Origin: Kappaphycus alvarezii
Lineage: Eukaryota; Rhodophyta; Florideophyceae; Gigartinales; Solieriaceae
Reading direction: 5' to 3'
Length of the DNA: 64,000 bases
NCBI GenBank assembly: GCA_002205965.3
Contig: NADL03000108.1
Location: forward strand, 186,001 to 250,000
A program made the translations under genes and the position numbers. Below the pieces are notes generated by a model. That model worked only from the letters and a program-made list of their open reading frames with translations. It searched no databases and was not told the DNA's origin. Every line of letters begins with the position of its first letter. Within the stretch, counting starts at the first letter, position 1. Positions 32,531-43,172 of the stretch are shown here, in pieces.

Positions 32531-32597
32531 AGTTAATTTATTAATACCCTCCGCACGCCTCTGTGCGACATTGTACGACAAATAAAGATCTACCACC
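29729..32597 (+). mobile_element. LINE-B copy, 5'-truncated, with target duplication
   Basis: 2869 bp of LINE-B flanked by the perfect 8-bp duplication ACAGAACA (29721-29728, 32598-32605). The 3' end is AAATAAAGATCTACCACC without poly(A). Homology with the older copy at 32.6-34.3 kb shows that pol coding enters already open at 29729, so the 5' end is truncated and the first Met at 29813 is internal. It is the youngest-looking large element in the window. Confidence 0.85.
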
Positions 32598-32605
32598 ACA
32601 GAACA

Positions 32606-34280
32606 AAACTAAATCAGCGGCAGTCAATGGCTTCAAACGCCGCCGTACTCAGAATTCCCCTATTCCGCCTCAAAGGGATGCCTGCATTACGGTCGGTGAT
32701 CCCAATGCCCAGTCCTTCACCCCTTTGCTCCCTGCTACACCCAGCGACATCAACTCATACAGTTCCCTTGAACATTTTCCTGCCCCCGATGCCGACATGG
32801 ATCCTGACACATGAATCTCCCTTCCGTAAATCAAATTTCAGGTTTGTCCAGCTCGCAATCTGCTCCCGACCAGCCAACCATATCCCAATTACCGGATCCA
32901 TCGCTGTCATCCCTCAACATCCCTTCCCTCCTCTCCACCGCCTTCTCTATTCTCACCTACATTCCTCGTCCAGTCCAAGCCGCGGCTTATGACCTATACT
33001 TCGCGGCCTTGTACAGAGTTGCATCTGTTCCCTCGCCAAAGAACAGGGCTCGAGTCCTCCTGGAAATTCTTGCTATACCGAAGCTAGCTTTCCGACAAAA
33101 CCGTCTTCGCGCTCTTGGCCATCCTCGCCATGAAGTTGGCTCCGGCCTTGCTGACCACATCCGCATGGCTTCTCGCCGCCTCTATGATGGCCTCTTCGAC
33201 GAGGCTACCTCCTCGTTCACCTCCACCCCCCACTGTCAGACTGCATATCCTCCCGCCCTCGCCTGCTCTGACACGGCCCTTCGCAGATGTCGCCGTTTCC
33301 TCTCCCGGGGCAGCCGTTTCCAGACAACCCCATCCCTTCTCCTAGTTGATCCCCCACTTAACCCCAGTGAAACTTCCATTTAGTCCTTGGCTTCTCTCCA
33401 TCGCATGCCGCCTGGTCCTATCTTTCCCATGGTCCCCCTTCGTTTGCCTCCACCACTAAAGTTCTCTGTCTCGAATGTCCGCTGCTCATAGCTTGGGCCC
33501 TTCAAACGCTCCTGGGGCCGATGGTCTGGTCCAAGTGTTCCTGCGAATGCTACTCCGCCTTTCAGGGGGAACAACGCTCGACCGAGATTGTATTCATGCT
33601 CTGACAAAGTTTTTCAACCTCTCCTTGAACGCGAACTGCCGACCGCATGCCGCCTGTACTTCTCCGGAGGCCGTCTTCCTGCCCTGGTGAAACAAAAATG
33701 GGAAAATCCGTCCTATCGCAGTCGTGTTTCTTTTCCGAGGCTTAATTTCTAGGCTCTCGGCGCACAATGCCACCCCCTTCCTTCGCTCATACCTTTTGCC
33801 ACATCAGCTGGAGTTCGGCATCAAGAACTGTACCGATGCGATCATTCACTCCGTTCGTTGTCTTTCCGAGCGCCAGGAGTTCAACGAACCAGTGTCGGTC
33901 AGATTGACGCCCGCAAGGCTTTCAATTGAAGTTTCTGTTAGCGCATTCTTGAAGCGGTACAAAGGTACACCCCGGGTCTTGCATGTTTGGTGCAATATTT
34001 TACCATTCCTCTATAGAGCTTGTTTCCGTTCCCTAGTAAGTCTATAGTGTCCAGGGTACTCCGCAAATGATCCCCTCGGTCCCTTGCGCTTTGCTCCTAC
34101 TCCTTATCGTCTGTTCCTCACGTTACAAGAGAAGTTCTCCCCTGCTTCGAATGCATGGTATGCAAATGACGGCAACATTTTCCTTCCGCGTTCCCAAGTC
34201 TCTGCCGCCTTGCGTTTATTCGGATCGAAGGAGGTCCACTTGGATTCCAGTTGAACCTTTCTAAACCCCAAGTTTATTAT
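32606..34280 (+). pseudogene. Older LINE-B pol copy, 5' half
   Basis: Plus-strand LINE-B with the 5' region missing from the younger copy. An upstream frame at 32563-32814 (FKRRRTQNSPIPPQRDACIT) is followed by 32811-33383, which begins MNLPSVNQISGLSSSQS and continues into TYIPRPVQAAAYDLYFAALY, shared with the younger element. Stops at 33381 and in NVRCS*LGPS, and later frameshifts, disable it. The RT box reads AWYANDGNIF (Asp to Asn) near 34155. Homology ends at about 34280 within LNLSKPQVY, with no RLE. The younger LINE-B is inserted in its 5' end. Confidence 0.8.
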
Positions 34281-36049
34281 TTTCATCCAATGGAATATGA
34301 ATTAGATTTTGAGGTTGAACCAGGTTGTTTTCTGATTTAATCAGTATGTGATCACGACAAATATTATTTTTGATTCAGATAAATTTGTGTTAATTTTTGA
34401 CACTCATTAACTGCTTTAGATATATTAATATCGTAACCATCAGAATACTCATCAGTACTGTTATCGTACAAGTTCGTAGTTTCATCAATACTTACTTTAT
34501 TCAAAGGTTTATGAAAGTTCATAAATACTATATACTGCACGAAGATGATATTTTTTGACATTGCAAAATTTACAAACATCAATTAAATCTGATAAATAGT
34601 TTTTGCCTTCTTCATCCCATATAAACTTTATAAGTAATATTATTGTCATGTGATCATGATTGGATTGACCAAATGTTTGCGGTACTAACTAATTAATTTT
34701 TCTTCTCAGCCAAAGTTATATTTTCGTTCGAGTTATATTGTTCGAAGTAATTGTTGATAGAAATGAATTTCCAGTACAACAAGATTAATATAAAATGTAT
34801 ATTTCCTTTTACATAAAATTTAAGTCCATGAACTATCAAATGTTTAGAATCGATTGAATAATTTGCGGGCTTATCATCAATACAATATTACGTCCTACGA
34901 ATAATATTTGACTGTCTTGGAAATTTTCTTCGGATAACACATTACGTTGATACAATAATAGTTATAGGGGGAACTTTGGGGTGTTTTTAATGCATGAAAA
35001 ATATAGTCAGCTGTTGCCTGAGGGATATAGTAGTTATATGTCTTGTTTTCAGCAGGTGACTACTATCTGAGATAGTTGGAGAAATATAGAGCCCATAATT
35101 TTTCTTTTTCACTGGATTGAACCCTGTTTCCATATTTAGGGAAGATTCTTTGATACAATTGGAAATACCACCCATCATTCCATTGAATTCCCGTACAATA
35201 AACACCGAAAGTGCCCTTAACTTAACAACTCAAATTTCCCTTTATACAGTTCGGTTACCCACAGGCAAGTAACTTAATTGGTTATATTTTTCTGAAAAGT
35301 AATTAAGCACCGTTTTAGTCATATGAAAAGTTACAGGGCCAGGTTCACTTTTTGCTTCCGTGAGACTAGTTTCTCAGAAAGTAATTCAGTTTAAACATTT
35401 TTTGAAGCTTTTTTGTTCGAATGAAACATTTGATTAGTTGATATACGTCCTTTTCTATTCTACATGAAATTGAGTTGTATTTTTGGATTATCACACATAC
35501 AGATTGTAAGTGATACTTCAGATTATTCGAATAACTCTAGACGTTTCCCTTTCTCGAACGCGGATTACATTTCACGCTTTCGAAAATCAGAAGCCAAACC
35601 CGAAACTCGGCGATTTGAATCAATTCTTTAGCTAATAAAGAGTAAACGGATACTAGTGCTTCATTTAATTTTAAAATTCTAGTGGAAGAATGAAATCGGG
35701 CAGTTTAAGCACTAAATACCACTTCAATATTTTTGATAGACTAATTGCCATCACGAGTAGTATTCAGTAGTTCCAAAAATTCTTGGTATGTATTCTATAT
35801 TTAAAATAAAGAGTGAACCCTGTAAATCGCCAATTTACCATTTTCAGAATGACTTTCTATAATTTCAGGAACCTTCTGAGAAATATCAAGAGCTCGTATA
35901 TGTATTTAAATTGTGAAAAATGACCTATTACTGGCTAAGAAATCTTACTAGAGCCTCTCTTTGAGATACTCTGAAAACTTCGGCCTTTACAAAAGCTCGA
36001 AGCCTGCTAGACCTATAAATGTTTCATTGTTGAAATAGATGGATCTAAG
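34281..36049. other. AT-rich, gene-free
   Basis: About 1.8 kb, strongly AT-rich with stops in all frames. The only recognisable item is a diverged A2 tail at 34968-35017. It is probably old repeat debris. Confidence 0.5.
34968..35017 (-). repeat. Diverged A2 tail
   Basis: GGGGGAACTTTGGGGTGTTT then AATGCATGAAAAATATAGTC matches the A2 3' end in minus orientation. Confidence 0.55.
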
Positions 36050-36545
36050 AATGAAAAGCCCCAAACTGAATAAATGATAATTACCTGAATTGTCTCAAAA
36101 ACACATAGAAAAAGAAACAAATTTTCAGTAATAGATGATCGATAAAGATAGTACGATGGCCTTGAGCAAAGTGAAAATATTTATTTGGGCCCCGGACTGT
36201 ATATACTACGGGCGAGAATAAATTTTCTACCTAAGTCAGGTATCAGTTCAACAACTTGGATAGACGTAGCTCAGGTTCGGCAAAAACCATTAAAGTGAAG
36301 CAATGGTATGAATTCGTCCAGATAATAGTTTTGCTGATAATAACAATGCAACAGTTATATCGAGCGAATTAAAAATTACCATATCTATGATATGAAAATA
36401 TTACACACTGATTTCGGTGAAAAAGAAGGACAAAAGTGAAAAAAATTCCTTGGTGAGTTACAGTAAATAAAGACTGGTGTTCTCGAATAAAACACAGTAT
36501 AGTTTCACTGTAGAAACTAGGATAGAGAATAAAGAATTTGCTCAA
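36050..36545 (+). mobile_element. E553 element, highly diverged copy
   Basis: Several blocks in the same order as E553 are recognisable (AAACTGAATAA, ATAGATGATCGA, CGATGGCC, GGTTCGGCAA, CAATTTTTATAG), but termini and duplications have decayed. Confidence 0.45.
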
Positions 36546-37525
36546 TTTTTATAGCACATCCGACATCATGTGTGCCGTGTACTGCAGAATCTTCGTAGGT
36601 AGCTGGGTACAGAACAATGAATAAATGCCATGCATTCCATATAGCACCGCGTTCAATTTTATTTAGTGTTACTCAGTGACGACTTGTCCCGCAAAACGCA
36701 CTACGAAGAATTGTAGATACAACCGACCACATATTCAATACATTAAAAATAGCCCAAGCATTATCATAGCTCACTGCCCGGCAAAACTGCTGCGTCTGGT
36801 AGGTCCACAGTACGTACTGTATAGAGTACAGTGCTTTCTCAGTGTTCATCTGCAACCCCCCCTTCTCTCTCTTTCAACCTTTACGATTGGTCCCTTTCAA
36901 TATTTGTTTCACATCGCTCGACGCCCGGGCTATGCTAGGCTCGGACGCAGACGAAACAAGGCAAATAGGGTCTGATGGATCGCTCGCCCTTGCGAAACCC
37001 AAAGCTGAATATTCCACATTATATGCGGGTACAAGTTCAGACCCCTGCTTCAGGCAAGTCAAAAAAATGGGCCCTATTTATTTCAGCCAATATAGATTTA
37101 TAAAACATTATACAGATTGGAAGGAGTGCAAAAGTAGATCAAATTGATTGTTGACTCGGTACCATGGAACTTATATTTAAAAAACTTGTACATATCAAAA
37201 CATTTATAAGTACTAATCCTATCGAAACTTCATAAAAACATTTGTGCTGCAGATCTCAAAGCCCCTAAAGAAGCTTATGTTGAGTTACTTGATGTTGCCG
37301 AAGTAATAATAACATAAACACACAAAGAAGATATAGTAAATACGTATAAGAATTCAACATTTAGATCAGAATAACTTTCCCTCCTTCTACAGGAATTACA
37401 CACTAAGAAATTAAAGCCAGCAACAAAGTTAAAATCGGTGCAAAATCCCTTTCAATGCGACAATTTAGCAAACCGTTGTTTTAAACTATTCGATTAACTT
37501 CTCTTTTTTAGAAATTCTCTCCTGG
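36546..37525. other. Gene-free region with an A2 tail and TACTGTA motifs
   Basis: An A2 3' end in plus orientation lies at 36664-36765 (CCGCAAAACGCACTACG to AAAAATAGCCCA). Next to it, 36810-36835 is rich in alternating GTAC/CAGTA (ACAGTACGTACTGTATAGAG). No supported gene. Confidence 0.5.
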
Positions 37526-37611
37526 AGTAAACTTTTTTTCTTAAGAGGGTTTTTTCAAAAGTAAGGGCCTTTGCTTCTGAAAAGGAGACCCTCTTAAGAA
37601 AAAAGTTTACT
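37526..37611. repeat. Near-perfect inverted repeat (hairpin)
   Basis: The left arm AGTAAACTTTTTTTCTTAAG with AGGGT (37526-37550) pairs with ACCCTCTTAAG plus AAAAAAGTTTACT (37588-37611). The arms are perfect except for one T/A in the homopolymer, with a 37-nt loop that has weaker internal pairing. It could be a small foldback element or an RNA hairpin. Confidence 0.75.
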
Positions 37612-37952
37612 ATCATGGCCGTCGCAGTTTAGATTTTGGCATTTGTCGCTGTGGTTGGATTTTCATCCCTCATCCACGTTGTACGGTAGAATAATCTGGG
37701 AAAGGCGCGTAAGGAAGGCCGTTCTCGTCATTCAGGCCCATCAATGCTCACCGCGTCCTTCAGAACTCCACCAGTGCCGTCTTTGTGACAACAGGCGAGG
37801 GCAACTAGCTGTTGCTATCCTGTTTGTGTCACCCAAGATGGCTCAACTCGAGGAATCGTCGCTGTAGTCCTCGCTTTCTGTGAGCAAATTTTTTACATAG
37901 GGAGTTTTCAACCCGTTGCTTTCTCGGCTTCCAGAGATTTTAATGTCAGCAC
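37612..37952. other. Unassigned sequence
   Basis: An open stretch of 74 codons (37643-37867, plus) has no recognised domain. Base composition is nearer the LINE-A fragments than the AT-rich DNA to the left. Confidence 0.3.
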
Positions 37953-38044
37953 ACCTTTTTGAGTCGATTGCGACTGTCTGGAAAAATTTAGGTTAATTCA
38001 AACATATTCTCCAAGAGTAAAACCCCCTAACCTTTCCCTTTCAA
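37953..38044 (+). repeat. A1 tail (diverged)
   Basis: TTGAGTCGATTGCGACTGTC through TCTCCAAGAGTAAAACCCCC to TTTCCC matches the A1 3' UTR, plus orientation. Confidence 0.65.
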
Positions 38045-38833
38045 TGTGGGAATTTTCTTCCGTTCTTTTTGATGGGATAGACATCGGTTAATCCGTTACT
38101 GTGTTCTGTTTGTTTAGCGAGCCCACTTAGGTCTTTAAATAAAGGTACCAGATTATCACCCAGATCAATCAACTCTTCGGTTGTGTCGTTGCTTTTCTGC
38201 AGGGGCCTGGAAATTTCTTTTGAAAGAGCGCCCCCGGTCGCTTATCTGATCCGACAAAAAAGTTCCGACACTATAAGGGCAAGGGAGATTTCCTTCGCCA
38301 AGGCGCAATACGTCGCGTACCGTAGTCAACTCGTGCGAGAACATTATTCCAGCTCAGATGTAACCATAGCCGCTTCACTGGTACTGGGTGTCGGTGTTGT
38401 CGGTAAAGAAGATAAAGATTTCGAACTCAAGAATGGATGGCCTCCGGACCCCGATAGTCACTGAACCCTGTCATGAGCGAGAATAAGGGTTCACAATGCG
38501 CCGGCTCTCTGGCGTAGCAATACAGTACCCATACAAGGTGCTCAGGGGAAAGATAGTTCACCGATTGGGGGAACGAGAACCACCTGCAGAGATTGAACGC
38601 ATTCGTGATATCTACACTAAGAAATGTGTGAGATGATCTCTCTCCCGCTATTTGCATCATTCTTCAAGTAATGAGCACCACAGTGTCGGTCCCAGGTACT
38701 CTCGGTAACTCCAAATGAATATATTGGAAGTTAAATGCTGCTTTCTTGGACACTTCTAACTGTTAACAGCTTCCAAGACTACACAGCGTCCCTCACGTAG
38801 AAAATTGCCTCGGTTATACATCCTGTTTTTGTA

Positions 38834-38913
38834 GGGGAATGGTTTAGGTGTTTCACTCTTGGAAGATATATCCAATCTATCCCATAGTTTTTCAGATAAC
38901 CAAAATCGATTTT
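38834..38913 (-). repeat. A1 tail insertion
   Basis: About 80 bp of A1 3' UTR, minus orientation, between LINE-A RT residues equivalent to LPEN and the next segment. The ORF at 38756-39058 reads through it. Confidence 0.7.
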
Positions 38914-39489
38914 CTGGCAGTGTCGTGAGTGACACCCCTATGATCCACAGAGAAAGTGCAACAAGAGTTCGTCCAGAGACTATTATATTGACCAATTTTT
39001 GTAATAACCTGTAAAAATCTCGAAGGTGTAGATGAGGAGGAATCCCACAGGAGTTCAAAGATGTAGCATGGCCTAAATACCTACCCCTATCAGAAGAACC
39101 TAATGTAAAAATTCTGATAGCGCCCTTACATCTTCATCAGAATAGTTCCTAAAACGAGAGAAATATTCATCGCAGAGAGAATTCTTTCCAATGCTTTCAT
39201 AGTTTGCTCGGTGTTTAGATTATTTGTCAAATAAAGCTTGACTACGCTAGATATAGCAGGAAGGACACCGATAGATTTTAAGGCTTGGACTGCTTTTCTG
39301 TATACGCCTTCTTTGAGTAGCCTAATTACCCTTCGAACATTAATGTCGTTTTGGTCGGCGTGCATCGGCTGCTTCTCTCCCCGTGTAGTTGACTGTTTCA
39401 GTGCCTCTTTCCACAACTTTTTAAACATTTACTCGATTCTATAGTATTTCTTTGTCTGTCCGCATTGGATTGGTTAGTAAACTCTGTGC

Positions 39490-39627
39490 TACCCGTTTTG
39501 CATTCAGTCTCCAAATAATGCAGGCGCGACAAGTTTCTACCCGCCGCCCGCATCCGTAGTTAATTTATAAATACCCTCCGCACGCCTCTGTGCGACATTG
39601 TACGACAAATAAAGATCTACCACCACG
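39490..39627 (+). repeat. LINE-B 3' end, 5'-truncated insertion
   Basis: The sequence from CTACCCGTTTTGCATTCAGT to AAAGATCTACCACCAC is almost identical to the end of the LINE-B copies at 32.5 and 58.5 kb, only 138 bp long. It interrupts the LINE-A N-terminal region. Confidence 0.85.
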
Positions 39628-40330
39628 TGGTATTGGTATCCAAATAGATGAGGTTGGGAAGCATAAGTGACGGGAACAAGAAATTCTTAGCAAATAGCTG
39701 CTTGGAAAGCTGCATGGAGTCTCGATCTCCCTTTATGCAGCCCTATACTGGCTCCAACATTACTTTGGCGTACAAACCCAATAGGCAGCCGTGGAACTTG
39801 GTGGTGCTACAGCCCATAACTAGAATGTATGTGGCAAGTACCCGATCTATTGTCAGCAGGGGCTGAGCAGGTTGGTATAATCTGTCAGGAGGAGTACACG
39901 TCGTGGAAGGCCTTGTAGCAGGAATCTGCGGCGAAGGAGCATTTGGTACTAGCACTGAAGGAACTGTTTTTTGCAGCTGAGACTCTACGGGTTTATTTAC
40001 TGTTTTAGTACTAGGTTGAATGTGTACTTGAGGCACCTGGAATGTGGGAACTAAAAGAGTTCATTTTCCTTTGTTACTCGTACCTTTGAACATACGTAGT
40101 GGTCATGGTAGCCGCAGTACCGGTACACTAGTTTGTTGAGGTACTTGGTGAAGGAGTAGTACTCACGTCGCATCGCTGGTCCCAGGCTAGATCCCTAACA
40201 AACGCAGATCAAAGGTGAGCGAGTAGCTGGGCGACAGTCTGAATTTTTCTCGTTTCCGTGACAAACGAGTTGGTTTGGCCCTTTGGTGCCGGATATAGAC
40301 CTACTTGGTCAAAATAAGTACTGAACTGCT

Positions 40331-40786
40331 CCGGAACTACTTAGAGAAAAAGAAAAGGCATCACTACATTACTTGCTTACTTCTCCATATGGACTAATTA
40401 CTACTGGCCTAGTAAACGCATCACTAAGCGAGACGAGCACGGTTCGGAAGGATAGAATACAACAAAAGAAGTAGGCATATTATTTGCCGGTGTTTCGTTG
40501 TCTCATTGTAATTTCGACACGGTGAAATAAAGAAATAAAACACGCGCATATGCCATTCCCATTAAAGTCTCGACTTTCCGTTCTCGATATTTTGAACTTG
40601 AGTGATTCATCGCTGAGTCACTCAGACATGTTGTTCACAGTTACGCAATAGGCAATGTCCCAGGCCTGACAAGACCTCTTCGTGGTAAGGCAGTCCACCA
40701 AGCGCATAGAAAGCCAATTATCGTCGTCGAATAGTCTGTGTTCCATAAGGCACATAGGTGTTTGTGGCTGTTCGGGAAAATATGGC
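40331..40786. other. No recognised gene
   Basis: About 450 bp between the LINE-A N-terminus and an A1 tail. 40690-40786 may be a very diverged A1 3' UTR. Nothing else is supported. Confidence 0.35.
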
Positions 40787-40985
40787 ATAGATCGGATATG
40801 TCTTCCAAGAATAAAACACCCAACCTTTCCCGATAGTGTGGTTTCGTTGTTGAAGGGGAAAATCTTTGGGTAGATTAATATATCTTTTAAGGGGAAAACA
40901 CCCAAAACTTTCTCCGTTTAATATTTTCCGAGGGGAAATGTGAGGTGATTTAATATTTGAAAGATATGGTCGGTTCTGGCCCGGA
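40787..40985. repeat. Cluster of three LINE-A tails
   Basis: An A1 tail in plus orientation at 40787-40836 (GATAGATCGGATATGTCTTC to CAACCTTTCCC... variants), a diverged pair at 40855-40915, and an A2 tail in minus orientation at 40922-40985 (GAGGGGAAATG to AAGATATGGTCGG). They lie end to end, suggesting that existing tails or their flanks are favoured targets. Confidence 0.55.
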
Positions 40986-41103
40986 ATATCCTACATGGTG
41001 CCCAGTAATACCTCACATATTTGCAAAGTTATGTCATTTCCTGAAGTGGGACCAGATGTTCCATTAGGGATTGAGGCCAGAAGCTGTCAGCTTGGAGTGC
41101 CTT

Positions 41104-41375
41104 TGCAAAATAATTGTAATAAGTAGATCCAGAAAATAAATAGTTCAGGCTTAAATAATAACAGATGCTTGAATTGGACTTAAACTGAATAACAAAAACC
41201 AATTTTATAGATAGATGATTGAGGGGGATTTTTCGATGGCCAAGTCGATTAAAAAATATTTCTACCAACCTAGGACTACTTGCTCTCTAGACCAGAGTAA
41301 ATCTGCTACCAAAAGCAAGGTAAGAAGTTCAACAATTTTGGGGTTTTAATTCAGGTTCAGTAATAATTATCGCAA
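41104..41375 (+). mobile_element. E553 element, truncated copy
   Basis: It starts TGCAAAATAATTGTAAT at the same base as the intact copies and continues to ATTATCGCAAT, where an A1 tail (41376-41410) follows. The right half is missing. Confidence 0.7.
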
Positions 41376-41410
41376 TCGGTGTTTTACTCTTGGAAGATAT
41401 ATCCGATGTA
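41376..41410 (-). repeat. A1 tail fragment
   Basis: CGGTGTTTTACTCTTGG through ATATCCGATG. It adjoins the truncated E553. Confidence 0.65.
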
Positions 41411-41849
41411 ATAGAGTGTTTATTAGTTCTTGTATGGGCCCATAACTTCTTGCAGGTCTTTTTGTTGATTTCTTTACTTTCCGGTCTCTGTGTTTGATTA
41501 AGCGCTATGTTATATACCATTTTGCGGTAGCCTTTACTATGCGTACTGGGAGGTGAGCTGTAAATCAAAGCTAAGTAATGTTTGCCTAGAGTACAGTACA
41601 GTCTAGCGAATACAAATGTACAAACTATACAATTGTTCAACCGCTACAAAGTTCAGATTCATACATATAGTGTACTATCAATCAATGCAGACGTTGCTGT
41701 ACAGCTTGGCAAGCTTGTTATAGTTTGGGGAAAGCGTGCGAAGCCCACAGGTCTCCAGCTTGGGAAGCTTGTACGGTGTCGCCCACAGTCTATGCGTATG
41801 TTTCGGCCAAGCATCCGCGGAACTGAGTGGGTATATGTACTTTGACAGG
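41411..41849. other. No recognised gene
   Basis: About 440 bp. GAGTACAGTACAGTC at 41589-41603 is another TACAGTA-type motif. Short open stretches lack domains. Confidence 0.35.
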
Positions 41850-42540
41850 GGTGTAAGCACACAAATTTGTGCCGTCGAGGGTAACGCCTGCACGGGGAGC
41901 TCAGAGGGCTTGGGGTGTCCGGCTGAATTCCGGGACCATGCGGAGATTCCGGGTTTGGCGACGGTGGGGCCAGGGGGCGTCTTGGAGCTCGACAGCTACT
42001 TCTGTATATTCCTTAGAAAAGCCACCGGGGGAAAGATCCGGGCGCGACGCACGAGGAATCTTGTGCGGCACTTCCTGTACTAATTGGGTCTCGTAGAGAA
42101 GTTTGTAGAGTTTGGTCGCTGTACGCACTGGGCATTTGGGGCCCTGGAAGTAGGAATTCGATTGTGGTTGTCTGGAAAACCATAGGATAGATCGGATATA
42201 TCTTCCAAGAGTAAAACACCCAAACGTTCTCCCAGTAGGAATACCTGTAGAGCGCGGTATCACTCGGACCTAAAACCTTGGAGGGGACGTGTTGGTTGTG
42301 GTGGCCTCCGTAACAGTAACCGGTTTTCGCTAATTCCCGATTCAGAGTCGCTTATTGGTCGTGCTTGGGCTTCCCAAGACCTGAGTCTTTGGCGGTGAAC
42401 AGATGAGCCAGAAGCTGTGCCACTGTTGGGAGCGTTGTTTTTTTTCTGAGGGCGGAGGGGAAAGCGCCCGAGGAGGGGTAGCGGCCTTCTCGACGCTGGG
42501 CCTGCCGAGGGTCGCGAGGAGAACCATTTGGAGCCGTCTG
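41850..42540 (-). pseudogene. LINE-A pol N-terminal zinc-finger region
   Basis: Minus-strand coding remnants equal to the N-terminus at 60.7-61.3 kb. Near 42280-42440 the frame gives TVAQLLAHLFTAKDSGLGKP and GYCYGGHHNQH, the degraded second finger. Near 42060-42150 it gives GPKCPVRTATKLYKLLYETQ, equivalent to KCPKCTVRTAPRHYTPLHST. An A1 tail separates the two parts. No RT follows, so this is a fragment. Confidence 0.6.
42165..42238 (+). repeat. A1 tail insertion
   Basis: GATTGTGGTTGTCTGGAAAA to CCCAAACGTTCTCCC, plus orientation, between the two zinc-finger segments. Confidence 0.75.
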
Positions 42541-42569
42541 CTCGGATTGGGATGTGCTCTACTAGGTTA

Positions 42570-42615
42570 GGGGGAAGCGTTTGGGTGTTTTACTCTTGGA
42601 AGATATATCCGATCT
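42570..42615 (-). repeat. A1 tail insertion
   Basis: GGGGGAAGCGTTTGGG through ATATCCGATC, minus orientation. A weak LINE-A leader-like block follows at 42680-42760. Confidence 0.7.
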
Positions 42616-43049
42616 AGATTAGCGAAAATGCATTTTCACAATTACGAGCCTCGGTCAGAGTGACCATGCTCTACATACCACCCCTCTCGATGTCCTAAAA
42701 GAGTGCAACCAACTAAGCAGTTGGTCCTATCACGGTATTTTGTGCCAACCCTCAGGACCGCGGCCCTGTTGTATATCTTTTCTATTGGCTATAAAGAGGG
42801 GGAAATGATGGCATAGTTTACCTCGTCATCTGACACTTCTAGCCGGGGGAATCTAAATGGATTTTGGAAAGATAATTTTGATATCGATTTGGAACGGTGA
42901 GCTGAGCTGGTCGACCTACTCGAAAGCCCATTTTTCTGAGCCTTTTCAGCTTGAGAGGAGATTCCATGTTCGGCCATGAAGGTCAATCGCTGATTGGCCT
43001 CGATAAAAGCGTCAGAGTATAACGAGAGCGCTTTGAGTAGAAGGGAAAA

Positions 43050-43172
43050 GGGGAAAGGTTTGGGTGTTTTACTCTGTGAAGATATATCCGATTTATCCCA
43101 TGGTTTTCCAGACAACCACAATCGACTGAAAAAGGGTATACCGACACAGTAGTGGGGAAGGAACTACAGTCC
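43050..43172 (-). other. A1 3' UTR and terminus (reference copy)
   Basis: From the stop codon the UTR runs GGACTGTAGTTCC, ...GGTTGTCTGGAAAACC, ...GATATATCTTC, ...AAAACACCCAAAC, ending CTTTCCCC. All dispersed A1 tails are right-anchored pieces of this sequence, so it is the source of the family. There is no poly(A). Confidence 0.8.

Larger units (their letters stand above)
38060..40330 (-). pseudogene. LINE-A pol N-terminal half (zinc fingers to RT palm)
   Basis: Minus-strand LINE-A relative, read right to left. The zinc finger-like segment near 40080-40230 is YLNKLVYRYCGYHDHYVCSK. 39743-40036 is the Pro/Thr-rich linker ending near HGCLLGLYAKVML. 39126-39428 contains NVRRVIRLLKEGVYRKAVQA. 38920-39058 holds the RT start (SGRTLVALSLWIIGVSLTTL). 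38427-38660 holds RT fingers (FLSVDITNAFNLCRWFSFPQ). Two insertions interrupt it: a LINE-B 3' end and an A1 tail. Divergent from the other LINE-A copies; frames are broken. The part below 38430 is too decayed to follow. Confidence 0.7.
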
